Assembly: GCA_947374505.1 (NCBI GenBank)
Contig: CANCCE010000058.1
Location: forward strand, 1 to 13,664
Reading direction: 5' to 3'
DNA from: Comamonadaceae bacterium
GTDB taxonomy: Bacteria; Pseudomonadota; Gammaproteobacteria; Burkholderiales; Burkholderiaceae_C
Length of the DNA: 13,664 bases
Notes under the pieces: generated by a model
The model's input: the letters and a program-made list of their open reading frames with translations, nothing else
Database searches by the model: none
Told to the model about the DNA's origin: nothing
Made by a program: the position numbers and the translations under genes
In this document: one piece after another, positions 1-6,523 of the stretch
How positions within the stretch are numbered: the stretch's first letter is position 1
How the letters are laid out: each line of letters opens with the position of its first letter

Positions 1-148
1 CGTCCTCATAACGCAAGGGCAGGTGCAGCGCCAGATCAATGTCACGGCGCAGCCCAAGTTTATCGAGCAGTTTTTGCGCGTGCGTTTTTTCAGCGGGCTT
101 GGTCGCAGCGGCAGCGGTGGGTCGAGCAGTGGCGGCTGGAGGCGGCAT
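1..148 (-). CDS. recG: ATP-dependent DNA helicase RecG, N-terminal fragment (runs off the left edge)
   Basis: Only the first 49 codons are in the window; the gene continues beyond position 1. The reverse-strand translation starts MPPPAATARPTAAAATKPAE and passes into KLGLRRDIDLALHLPLRYED. The latter is the typical start of the RecG wedge region in Burkholderiales, following an Ala/Pro-rich tail of about 20 residues. RecG is a monomeric helicase that reverses stalled replication forks and branch-migrates Holliday junctions. The helicase motifs lie outside the window. The ATG at 148 is preceded by GGAGG (minus strand, 165-161) at a rather long spacing of 12 bases, and no other in-frame start codon lies between. 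The gene is divergent from queA with 17 bases between the start codons. Identification rests on a short stretch plus the recG/queA neighbourhood, which recurs in this order. Confidence 0.85.
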   Translation of the reverse strand, partial: MPPPAATARPTAAAATKPAEKTHAQKLLDKLGLRRDIDLALHLPLRYED

Positions 149-165
149 GTGACAATTGTGCCTCC
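149..165. promoter_or_regulatory. 17-bp divergent gap between recG and queA, with recG Shine-Dalgarno and an ACAATTGT palindrome
   Basis: The whole space between two divergent start codons is 17 bases. It contains an 8-bp palindrome (ACAATTGT, 152-159) and, on the minus strand, the GGAGG that probably serves recG, which directly abuts the queA ATG. There is no room for a promoter here. The promoter of each gene must therefore lie inside the other's coding sequence, or one start is misassigned. I see no convincing -35/-10 pair. Confidence 0.4.
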
Positions 166-1248
166 ATGCAAACGCCGCCCCAGACCCTTCCCCAGTCCAC
201 GCCAAAGACCACCTTCTCGCTGAGTGATTTCGACTTCACTTTGCCCGAAGAACTGATCGCCCAGCACCCGCCCGCCGAGCGCAGCGGCTCGCGCCTGCTC
301 GACGGCCGGCAAGCCCCGGCCACTGACCGGCGCTTCACCGACCTGGCCACGCTACTGACCCCCGGCGATCTGCTGGTCTTCAATGACACGCAGGTGGTCA
401 AGGCGCGGCTGTATGGCCAAAAAACCAGCGGCGGTCGGCTTGAGTTGCTGATTGAGCGCGTCCTCACCGGCGGCAGTGCGGCGTTTGAAGTCGCGGCGCA
501 CATGAAGGTCAGCAAAAAACCGTTGCCCGGTGCGCGGCTGCTGATGGACGGCGGTTTCACGGCCACGCTGCTGGGGCGCTGGCCGAATGCAGACGGACCG
601 CTGTACCGTTTTGCGCTGAGCGCTGACCCCTATGCGCTGATGGCCGCACACGGCCATGTGCCGCTGCCACCCTACATCACACACAGTGACTCTGCCGAAG
701 ATGAACAGCGTTACCAGACCGTCTTTGCCAAGCACCCGGGGGCGGTTGCCGCGCCCACGGCTGCCCTGCACTTTGACGACGCCATGCTGGCGCAGCTGAG
801 TGCCCGCGGCATTCCACAAGCCAGCGTCACGCTGCATGTCGGCGCGGGCACGTTTCAGCCGGTCAAGACCGAGAACATCGCCGACCACACCATGCACTTC
901 GAGCGCTTTGAAGTGCCGGTTGCGACCCGCCAAGCGATCGCCGACTGCCGTGCGCGCGGCGGCCGCGTGGTGGCGGTTGGTACCACCACCGTGCGGGCGC
1001 TGGAGTCGCAAGCGCTGTTTGGTGAGGCTTGCGACGACACGAATATTTTCATCACGCCGGGATTTGAGTTTCGCGTCGTCGACCTGCTGCTGACCAACTT
1101 TCATTTGCCCAGGAGCACCTTGATGATGCTGGTCAGCGCTTTTTCGGGTTACGAGCACATCATGACCCTGTACCAACACGCCATTCAGGCGCGTTACCGC
1201 TTTTTCAGTTACGGCGACGCCATGTTGCTGCAACGCCGCCAAAGTTAA
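166..1248 (+). CDS. queA: S-adenosylmethionine:tRNA ribosyltransferase-isomerase QueA
   Basis: QueA transfers and isomerises the ribosyl group of SAM onto preQ1 already inserted at position 34 of GUN-anticodon tRNAs, giving epoxyqueuosine in the cytoplasm. The 360-residue protein is close to the family length (about 350). Family blocks appear in order: DFDFTLPEELIAQHP (21-35), FNDTQVVKARL, PGAVAAPTAALHFD, LHVGAGTFQPV, MHFERFEV, VAVGTTTVRALES, NFHLPRSTLMMLVSAF and YRFFSYGDAMLL near the C-terminus. The first 20 residues are a non-conserved tail. The ATG at 166 is the only upstream ATG that keeps the DFDF block, but it has no Shine-Dalgarno (the preceding bases are GTGCCTCC), so a later start or a leaderless message is possible. 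tgt follows 20 bases after the stop, so the two consecutive steps of the pathway are almost certainly co-transcribed. Confidence 0.96.
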   Translation: MQTPPQTLPQSTPKTTFSLSDFDFTLPEELIAQHPPAERSGSRLLDGRQAPATDRRFTDLATLLTPGDLLVFNDTQVVKARLYGQKTSGGRLELLIERVLTGGSAAFEVAAHMKVSKKPLPGARLLMDGGFTATLLGRWPNADGPLYRFALSADPYALMAAHGHVPLPPYITHSDSAEDEQRYQTVFAKHPGAVAAPTAALHFDDAMLAQLSARGIPQASVTLHVGAGTFQPVKTENIADHTMHFERFEVPVATRQAIADCRARGGRVVAVGTTTVRALESQALFGEACDDTNIFITPGFEFRVVDLLLTNFHLPRSTLMMLVSAFSGYEHIMTLYQHAIQARYRFFSYGDAMLLQRRQS

Positions 1249-1268
1249 GACACTGAGACAATCGCCGC

Positions 1269-2429
1269 ATGCTGAATTTTGAAGTCTTAAAAACCGACCC
1301 CGCCAATACCGATAACGGCGCTTACCCAGGCTCGTTTGCGCGCCGCGGCACACTGACCCTGAACCATGGCGTGGTGCAAACCCCCATCTTCATGCCGGTC
1401 GGCACTTACGGCACCGTCAAGGGCGTGATGCCGCAGTCGCTGCACGACATGGGCGCGCAGATTATTTTGGGTAACACCTTCCATTTGTGGATGCGCCCAG
1501 GCCTCGACGTGATGAAGCAGTTTGGCGGCCTGCACCGCTTTGAAAGCTGGCACAAACCAATCCTCACCGACAGCGGTGGTTTTCAGGTGTGGTCGCTCGG
1601 CGAGATGCGAAAAATCTCAGAAGAAGGCGTCAAGTTCGCCTCGCCCGTCAACGGCGACAAGCTGTTTTTGACACCCGAAATCTCGATGCAAATTCAGACC
1701 CTTCTGAACAGCGACATCGTCATGCAATTCGACGAATGCACGCCCTACGACACCAAGGGCCACATCACCACCGAGCACGAAGCACGTCTGTCGATGGAAC
1801 TCAGCCGACGCTGGGCCAGCCGCTGCGTCAGTGAATTCGACCGGCTTGAAAATCCAAATGCGTTATTTGGCATCGTGCAGGGCGGCATGTTTGAAAACCT
1901 GCGGCAAGAATCGCTGGACGCCTTGGTCGAACTCGACCTGCCGGGCTACGCTGTGGGCGGCGTCAGTGTGGGTGAGCCGAAGGAAGAAATGCAGCGCATC
2001 ATGGCGCACACGCCGCACCGTTTGCCTGAAAACAAACCACGCTACCTGATGGGCGTCGGCACGCCAGAAGACTTGGTGGAAGGCGTCGCGGCCGGCGTTG
2101 ACATGTTCGACTGCGTGATGCCAACGCGCAACGCCCGCAACGGCCATATGTTCACGCGCTTTGGCGACCTGAAAATCCGCAATGCCCGCTACAAAGCAGA
2201 CGAGCAACCGGTTGACGCCACCTGCAGCTGCTACACCTGCCAGAATTTTTCACGCGCATACCTGCACCATCTGGATCGTTGCGGTGAGATGCTGGGCCCG
2301 ATGCTGAACAGCATCCACAACCTGCATTACTACCTGAACCTGATGACCGAAGTCCGCAGCGCACTGGACGAAGGCAGCTTCGGTGCGTTTGTGACGCAGT
2401 TCAAAGTCGACCGCACGCAGGGTATTTGA
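1269..2429 (+). CDS. tgt: queuine/preQ1 tRNA-guanine transglycosylase Tgt
   Basis: Tgt replaces guanine-34 with preQ1 in tRNA-Asp, -Asn, -His and -Tyr, the step before QueA. The protein is 386 residues, slightly longer than the E. coli enzyme (375). The active-site set is intact: D101 in DSGGFQV (general base), FDEC at 154-157 with D155 (base recognition), Q204 in IVQGG, GGVSVGEP at 230-237, MGVGTPEDLVEG, and the nucleophile D281 in MFDCVMPTRNARNGH. The zinc site is C319, C321, C324 and H350. Residue 108 is Trp (GFQVWSLGE), where E. coli has Phe; as far as I recall this is normal in Burkholderiales. The ATG at 1269 is 20 bases after the queA stop with only a weak GAGA upstream, which suggests dependence on queA translation. 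The downstream gene is convergent, so this two-gene unit ends here. Confidence 0.97.
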   Translation: MLNFEVLKTDPANTDNGAYPGSFARRGTLTLNHGVVQTPIFMPVGTYGTVKGVMPQSLHDMGAQIILGNTFHLWMRPGLDVMKQFGGLHRFESWHKPILTDSGGFQVWSLGEMRKISEEGVKFASPVNGDKLFLTPEISMQIQTLLNSDIVMQFDECTPYDTKGHITTEHEARLSMELSRRWASRCVSEFDRLENPNALFGIVQGGMFENLRQESLDALVELDLPGYAVGGVSVGEPKEEMQRIMAHTPHRLPENKPRYLMGVGTPEDLVEGVAAGVDMFDCVMPTRNARNGHMFTRFGDLKIRNARYKADEQPVDATCSCYTCQNFSRAYLHHLDRCGEMLGPMLNSIHNLHYYLNLMTEVRSALDEGSFGAFVTQFKVDRTQGI

Positions 2430-2502
2430 TCGCGCTGCGAGCCAAAAAAACCGCGTCACTGCGAGCGCAAAACACCTCGTCATGGCGAGCGAAGCGCGGC
2501 CA
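2430..2502 (+). repeat. three degenerate 24-base units directly after tgt
   Basis: Starting right after the tgt stop, a CTGCGAGC-like core recurs at exactly 24-base spacing: CTGCGAGC at 2435-2442, CTGCGAGC at 2459-2466 and the variant TGGCGAGC at 2483-2490. By eye, units 1 and 2 agree at about 16 of 24 positions and units 2 and 3 at about 15. Unit 3 is also the left arm of the inverted repeat at 2478-2554. The second unit (CGTCACTGCGAGCGCA) looks like the end of the same dispersed repeat family. Confidence 0.4.
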
Positions 2503-2554
2503 TCCATGGCTGCGAATTCGGGCTCTGGACTGCCGCGCTTCGCTCGCCATGACG
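2478..2554. repeat. REP/MITE-like long inverted repeat between convergent genes
   Basis: A 23-base arm at 2478-2500 (CGTCATGGCGAGC then GAAGCGCGGC) is matched by its perfect reverse complement at 2532-2554. After a 2x2 mismatch the pairing resumes with TCCA (2503-2506) against TGGA (2526-2529), around a loop that includes GAATTC. The arms resemble the widely dispersed bacterial repeat whose ends read CGTCATTGCGAGCG...GCAATCCA. I infer that this is one genomic copy of such a family. Lying between tgt and the convergent diiron gene, the hairpin could also stop transcription from both sides, although neither side has a clean T tract. Confidence 0.75.
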
Positions 2555-2562
2555 GGAGAAAA

Positions 2563-3423
2563 TCAGACCGCTGGCAAGGGCTCCGCGGCCGCCGCGATCT
2601 CGCGGGTCAGCTCTTTTCGGTAGCGATTCAAGTCCTGCACGCTTTTGAATTTTTGCTCCATGAGCAAGCTCATGTTGTGCAGGATGCGGTCAACCACCTT
2701 GGTTTCCCACTCGGTGTCGAACTTGATTTGCGTGTCCAGCCAATGCTCCAACCACGCCGGGTCGGGCAAGCGCGACTGCACAGTGTCGCGCGGAAACAGC
2801 GCCTTGTTGACGTGCAAATTGGTCGGGTGCAAGGCTTGCGCGGTGCGGCGGGCGCTGGCCATCAGCACGCCGACCTTGCTGAAAGCGGCCTTCGCCTCGA
2901 TGCCTGATTTGTTGATAGCGCGCTTCATGTAACGCAAATAAGCGCCGCCATGCCGAGCTTCGTCTTGACTGAGTTGGGTGTAGATTTGCTTGATGACCGG
3001 CTCGGTGTGCCATTCGCTGGCGCAGCGGTACCAATGGTTCAGACGAATCTCGCCGCAAAAATGCAGCATCAGGGTTTCGAGTGGCGGCGCCGGCTCAAAC
3101 TCAAAGCGCACCTCATGCAATTCTTCTTCGGTCGGTACCAGCTCAGGCCGGTAGCGACGCAAATACTCCATCAGCACCAACGAGTGCTTTTGCTCTTCAA
3201 AAAACCAGATCGACATGAAGGCGGAAAAATCGCTGTCGTCCTTGTTGTCACGCAAAAACATTTCGGTCGCCGGCAAGGCTGCCCACTCCGTGATGGCGTT
3301 CATTTTGATGGTCTGCGCCTGCTCGTCAGACAGCTTGGACGCCTCAAAGCTGGCCCAGGGAATGTCTTTGTCCATATCCCAACGGACGGCTTCCAGTTGT
3401 TTGAATAATTCCGGGTAAAGCAT
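2563..3423 (-). CDS. ferritin-like diiron protein, acyl-ACP-desaturase-like; substrate unknown
   Basis: This 286-residue soluble protein carries the two paired motifs of the ferritin-like four-helix diiron fold. The visible candidate ligands are E46 (ITEWAAL), E77/H80 in FFEEQKH, E125 in FCGEIRLNHW and E155/H158 in DEARHGG. Spacings are 31, 48 and 30 residues, a near-symmetric pattern like that of acyl-ACP desaturases (EENRH/DEKRH type). It could be an O2-using desaturase, a hydroxylase or an iron/peroxide-handling protein; the sequence does not decide between them, and I do not recognise a characterised orthologue. The length is shorter than plant acyl-ACP desaturases (about 360). The start at 3423 is supported by GAGGA on the minus strand, 8 bases upstream of the ATG. 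There is no signal peptide. It is a single-gene unit, convergent with tgt and divergent from the peroxidase gene. Confidence 0.8.
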   Translation of the reverse strand: MLYPELFKQLEAVRWDMDKDIPWASFEASKLSDEQAQTIKMNAITEWAALPATEMFLRDNKDDSDFSAFMSIWFFEEQKHSLVLMEYLRRYRPELVPTEEELHEVRFEFEPAPPLETLMLHFCGEIRLNHWYRCASEWHTEPVIKQIYTQLSQDEARHGGAYLRYMKRAINKSGIEAKAAFSKVGVLMASARRTAQALHPTNLHVNKALFPRDTVQSRLPDPAWLEHWLDTQIKFDTEWETKVVDRILHNMSLLMEQKFKSVQDLNRYRKELTREIAAAAEPLPAV

Positions 3424-3459
3424 CTGTAATCCTCACGCGGTGTATCCGCTCAGCAGGGG

Positions 3460-3489
3460 ATTTTAAGCTGCGATCAATGCCCGATTGAA
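3460..3489 (-). promoter_or_regulatory. possible promoter of the diiron-protein gene
   Basis: On the minus strand TAAAAT (3465-3460) matches the -10 consensus at five of six positions. TTCAAT (3489-3484) lies 18 bases upstream as a poor -35 (about three of six). The position suits a leader of about 30 bases that includes the GAGGA ribosome site. This is by eye only. Confidence 0.22.
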
Positions 3490-3528
3490 TCCACCGGTGA
3501 CAAGCCCATTTTCAGGAATAGGCCATCT

Positions 3529-3557
3529 TTGTGAATCAGCAGCCACTTGGTTATATA
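3529..3557 (+). promoter_or_regulatory. possible sigma-70-type promoter of the peroxidase gene
   Basis: TTGTGA (3529-3534) and TATATA (3552-3557) are separated by 17 bases, and each matches its consensus at four of six positions. An overlapping TATAGT (3554-3559) is a better -10 but gives a 19-base spacer. The site is about 56 bases upstream of the chosen ATG at 3614. It would also be the first candidate for transcription reading on into the operon at 4326. Confidence 0.3.
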
Positions 3558-3613
3558 GTTGTCGATTGTTCATTCATCTCAAAACGCGCTCCGGCGCATT
3601 CAGTGTCGCAACC

Positions 3614-4255
3614 ATGCAAACCTCTACAAAATTTTCCATTCAGAGCGGCCTTTTTGGACTGAGAGGCTTGCTTTGCGCTGTCTTCATGGGCGTGTGTCTC
3701 ACGGGCACCGCATTGGCGCAAAGTCCGGCCAGTGTTGTCCCACTGAATCCAGCCGCAGCGGCTGCCGGCCCAGCTTGTCCGGCGTTATTGCAACATAATT
3801 TTTTGCGCTTGCAAGATGAAAAACCACAAGCCCTGTGCCAATACAGCGGCAAAGTCGTGCTGGTCGTCAACACCGCCAGCTTTTGCGGCTTCACCCACCA
3901 ATACCTGGGTCTCGAAGCGCTCCACGCCAAATACAAGGACCGCGGCTTGGTCGTGCTCGGCTTTCCATCGAACGATTTTTCACAAGAGACCGGCAGTAAC
4001 AAGGAAATCGCAGATTTTTGCGAGAACACCTTCAACGTGAAATTCCCGATGTTCGTCAAGTCCTCGGTCTCGGGCCGCACGGCCAATCCACTCTTCAAAC
4101 AACTGGCCAGCAACACCGGCACGACACCCCGTTGGAACTTCTACAAGTACCTGATTAGCCGCGATGGCCTCAAGGTCAGCGCCTTCAACTCGTCGGTTGA
4201 ACCGGAGAACCCGCGCTTCGTGAAGGACTTGGAAACACTGCTGTCAGCCAAATAA
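3614..4255 (+). CDS. exported glutathione peroxidase (Cys-GPx, probably thioredoxin-type)
   Basis: The protein belongs to the glutathione peroxidase family, which reduces hydroperoxides including lipid hydroperoxides. With the start at 3614 it has 213 residues and a Sec signal peptide: positive residues to about 17, a hydrophobic core at about 18-33, and an ALA|QS cleavage site after A35. It should therefore act in the periplasm. The catalytic set is C91 (NTASFCGFTHQY), Q124 (SNDFSQETG) and W174/N175 (PRWNFYKYL). The resolving cysteine of the two-Cys type is present as C136 (EIADFCENTF), 45 residues after C91, which points to thioredoxin-like rather than glutathione reductants. S119 stands where many homologues have a non-essential Cys (FPCNQF). 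Two extra cysteines, C55 and C75, precede the core. An in-frame ATG at 3485 would add 43 residues ahead of the signal peptide, so I rejected it. The next operon starts 70 bases downstream on the same strand. Confidence 0.9.
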   Translation: MQTSTKFSIQSGLFGLRGLLCAVFMGVCLTGTALAQSPASVVPLNPAAAAAGPACPALLQHNFLRLQDEKPQALCQYSGKVVLVVNTASFCGFTHQYLGLEALHAKYKDRGLVVLGFPSNDFSQETGSNKEIADFCENTFNVKFPMFVKSSVSGRTANPLFKQLASNTGTTPRWNFYKYLISRDGLKVSAFNSSVEPENPRFVKDLETLLSAK

Positions 4256-4325
4256 TTACCAGTCAGTCATAATAAGAACGGAGAGTTTCCAACCTGAATA
4301 CAACCGCCCAACCACGAGGTGCCTG

Positions 4326-5753
4326 ATGAACTACGCAACGTTAACGACACCTCAAGCCCACGGCAGGCCGAAGGTAGCCATCATCGGCTCCGGCATTTCG
4401 GGTTTGGCGGCAGCGCATCGGCTGGCCGGTGCGGCTGACATCACCTTGTTTGAGGCCAGCGATTACTTCGGCGGCCACACCCACACTGTCGACGTCACCT
4501 TACCCGGTAAAAACGACCCGGACAGCTGGGTCACGCATGGCGTTGACACCGGCTTTCTGGTCTTCAATGAGCGCACGTATCCGCAGTTGATTCAGCTGTT
4601 TGCCGAGTTAGGGGTGGCCACGGCCCAATCGGACATGTCGTTTTCGGTCAAAGTGCCTGCCTCCAACCCCGCCAGCGAAGGGCGTGCGCACGGAGCGCTG
4701 GAGTGGAGCGGCTCCAGCCTGAACAGCGTTTTTGCGCAACGTGGAAATTTGGTGAACTGGCGCTTTTTGCGCATGCTGCGGGACATCCTGCGCTTCAACC
4801 AACGATGCACAACCCTGGCCGAGTCCGGCGCAGAAGCCAATATGCAGCAACCGCTGGCCGACTTCCTGAAACAGGAAAATTTTTCCGACGAGTTTCGCGA
4901 CTGGTATTTTCTGCCCATGATGGGTTGCATCTGGTCGTGCCCCACCGACCAGATGTTGCAGTTTCCGGTGGCCACGATGATCCGCTTTTGCCATAACCAC
5001 GGCCTGTTGCAAGTGGCCGACCGGCCGCAATGGTGGACGGTGGCGGGTGGTGCACGCCACTATGTCGAGAAGATCGTAGCCAACATCGCCGACAAGCGCT
5101 TGTCAACGCGCGTGCATGCCATCAAGCGCGATGCCGACGGCGTGCGCATCTTCAGCGGTGGCCTCGCATCGCACCAAGTTGAAACTTTTGACAAAGTGAT
5201 TCTCGCCACCCATTCAGACCAGGCGCTGGCGCTGCTGGCGGAGCCCTCTGACGCTGAACAAGCCGTCCTCGGCGCCATACGTTATCAACCCAACCGCGCC
5301 GTGCTGCACACCGACACAGCGGTCTTGCCCACACGTCCACTGGCTTGGGCCGCCTGGAACTATGAACGTGCCCCCGAGACGCAGCGCGAGTCGGCACAGG
5401 TCTGCCTGCACTATCTGCTCAACCTGCTGCAGCCGCTGCCGTTTGAACAACCGGTGATCGTCTCACTGAACCCGGTGGCAGGCATTGACAAACAAAAGAT
5501 TTTGGGCAGCTTCGACTATGCACACCCGGTGTTTGACCTCGCGGCGATCCGTGCGCAAAAAGACCTGCCGGCACTGCAAGGCCAACAACACACCTATTTT
5601 TGTGGCGCCTGGACAGGTTATGGTTTTCATGAAGACGGGCTCAAGTCCGGCCTGCTCGCAGCCAAAGCAATGTTGCAAGACACAGCCCAAGAAAGTGCGC
5701 GTGCGACCCAGCGATATCAGACAACGCGGGAAGAAGAATGGCTGACCGCCTGA
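4326..5753 (+). CDS. FAD-dependent amine-oxidase-like protein (COG2907 type), candidate fatty-acyl desaturase of a furan fatty acid pathway
   Basis: This 475-residue flavoprotein has an N-terminal FAD site: GSGISG at 21-26, FEASDYFGGHTHTV at about 42-55, then DTGFLVFNERTYP at 74-86. It ends with a second FAD-contacting block, FCGAWTGYGFHEDGLKSG, near residues 419-436. A WSCP segment with nearby FPVATMIRF is typical of the family annotated as 'NAD/FAD-dependent amine oxidase' next to DUF1365 and cyclopropane-synthase genes. Related flavoproteins such as phytoene desaturases dehydrogenate lipids. From remembered work on Rhodobacter sphaeroides furan fatty acids, I infer that this is the counterpart of the desaturase UfaD, acting on a methylated acyl chain of a phospholipid; the assignment UfaD versus UfaO is not proven here. 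GAGGT (4316-4320) lies 5 bases before the ATG, the best ribosome site of the block. The 3' end overlaps the next gene by 16 bases. Confidence 0.85.
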   Translation: MNYATLTTPQAHGRPKVAIIGSGISGLAAAHRLAGAADITLFEASDYFGGHTHTVDVTLPGKNDPDSWVTHGVDTGFLVFNERTYPQLIQLFAELGVATAQSDMSFSVKVPASNPASEGRAHGALEWSGSSLNSVFAQRGNLVNWRFLRMLRDILRFNQRCTTLAESGAEANMQQPLADFLKQENFSDEFRDWYFLPMMGCIWSCPTDQMLQFPVATMIRFCHNHGLLQVADRPQWWTVAGGARHYVEKIVANIADKRLSTRVHAIKRDADGVRIFSGGLASHQVETFDKVILATHSDQALALLAEPSDAEQAVLGAIRYQPNRAVLHTDTAVLPTRPLAWAAWNYERAPETQRESAQVCLHYLLNLLQPLPFEQPVIVSLNPVAGIDKQKILGSFDYAHPVFDLAAIRAQKDLPALQGQQHTYFCGAWTGYGFHEDGLKSGLLAAKAMLQDTAQESARATQRYQTTREEEWLTA

Positions 5754-6523
5754 GCATGCCTGCAGCCACCGCCAAAGCTCTGATTGGCTTTGGCGAAGTG
5801 CGTCACACGCGGCTCAAACCTGCCCATCACGCGTTCAATTACCCGACTTATTTTTTGATGTTGCCGCTGCGTGCTATGCAACGCAATGGGAGCGGCGAGC
5901 TGGCGCGCAATCGCCGGGCGGTGCTGAGTTTCCATGACCGTGACCACGGCGACGGCAGCCCTGACTGCCTGCGCTGGCTCGACGACTTGTTGCAGGCCGA
6001 AGGTATCAACGATGCGCAAGGCGAAGTCTGGCTGCACACCTACCCGCGGGTCTTCGGTTTCACCTTTAAACCGGTGAGCTTTTGGTATTGCCACACCACA
6101 GAAGGCGCATTGCGCACCATCGTGGTGGAGGTCAACAACACCTTCGGCGAACGCCACTGCTACCTGCTGGACTCGCCGCGTTACGGCCAGGAATTGCGTG
6201 CCGACAAAGTCTTCCACGTCTCGCCTTTTTGCGAGATTGAAGGTGGCTATCGCTTTCGTTTCATGCGCAGCGTTGAGGGCGGTATTGAACGCACCGTGGC
6301 CCGTATCGACCATGACGACGCGACGGGACCGTTGCTGCAAACCAGCGTTGCGGGCACCTTAGAACCCGTTTGCCCAGCCAGCTTGCGCAAAGCCTTGTGG
6401 CGCTACCCGGCCATGACCTTCGGGGTGGTCGGGCGCATTCACTGGCAAGCCCTGAAACTGTGGCTCAAGCGCGTTCCTTTTGTTTCCAAACCCAAGCCCC
6501 CAGAACTTTTCGTGACACGATGA
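5738..6523 (+). CDS. DUF1365 protein, candidate oxygenase of the furan fatty acid pathway
   Basis: The 261-residue protein is of the DUF1365 family, recognised by VRHTRLKPAHHAFNY (21-35), FHDRDHGDGS (65-74), TYPRVFGFTFKPVSFWYCH (101-119), VEVNNTFGERHCYLL (130-144) and KVFHVSPFCEIEGGY (157-171). It is rich in conserved histidines (H23, H30, H31, H67, H70, H100, H119, H140, H160), which could bind a metal; that is inference. The C-terminal segment (about 227-249, with HWQALKLWLKRVPF) is amphipathic and may sit on the membrane. In Rhodobacter-type clusters a gene of this neighbourhood is needed to put an O2-derived oxygen into the furan ring (UfaO); I infer the same role without certainty. GGAAG precedes the ATG inside the upstream gene. 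Its stop overlaps the next start (ATGA at 6520-6523), so translation is probably coupled on both sides. Confidence 0.85.
   Translation: MADRLSMPAATAKALIGFGEVRHTRLKPAHHAFNYPTYFLMLPLRAMQRNGSGELARNRRAVLSFHDRDHGDGSPDCLRWLDDLLQAEGINDAQGEVWLHTYPRVFGFTFKPVSFWYCHTTEGALRTIVVEVNNTFGERHCYLLDSPRYGQELRADKVFHVSPFCEIEGGYRFRFMRSVEGGIERTVARIDHDDATGPLLQTSVAGTLEPVCPASLRKALWRYPAMTFGVVGRIHWQALKLWLKRVPFVSKPKPPELFVTR

Noticed and set aside
352..1353. A 333-codon open frame on the minus strand opposite queA, and a 366-codon one opposite the methyltransferase (6544-7644).
   Set aside because: Both are antisense to clearly conserved genes; their translations are rich in His, Arg and Gln and show no recognisable domain. 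Such shadows are common in GC-rich DNA.
2563..3423. Identity of the diiron protein as MiaE (tRNA hydroxylase), suggested by the queA-tgt neighbourhood.
   Set aside because: The motif context (FFEEQKH, DEARHGG) and length look closer to acyl-ACP-desaturase-like proteins, the gene is on the opposite strand from tgt, and nothing ties it to tRNA.
3485..3613. N-terminal extension of the peroxidase from the ATG at 3485, and similar extensions at 6370 (methyltransferase), 10925 (NTF2-like) and 12211 (purB).
   Set aside because: Each adds non-family residues, precedes a signal peptide, or intrudes into the upstream gene; the internal starts fit family length and gene spacing better.
4020..4030. The peroxidase seemed to lack its resolving cysteine because FPCNQF reads FPSNDF.
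   Set aside because: In two-Cys GPx proteins the resolving Cys lies in the later xFC segment; C136 (EIADFCENTF) is present 45 residues after C91, so the enzyme looks complete.
4242..4277. An RpoE/ChrR-type promoter upstream of the flavoprotein gene.
   Set aside because: TAAGA is present at 4273 but the bases 16-19 upstream (around CAAATA) do not resemble TGATCC, so I did not annotate it.
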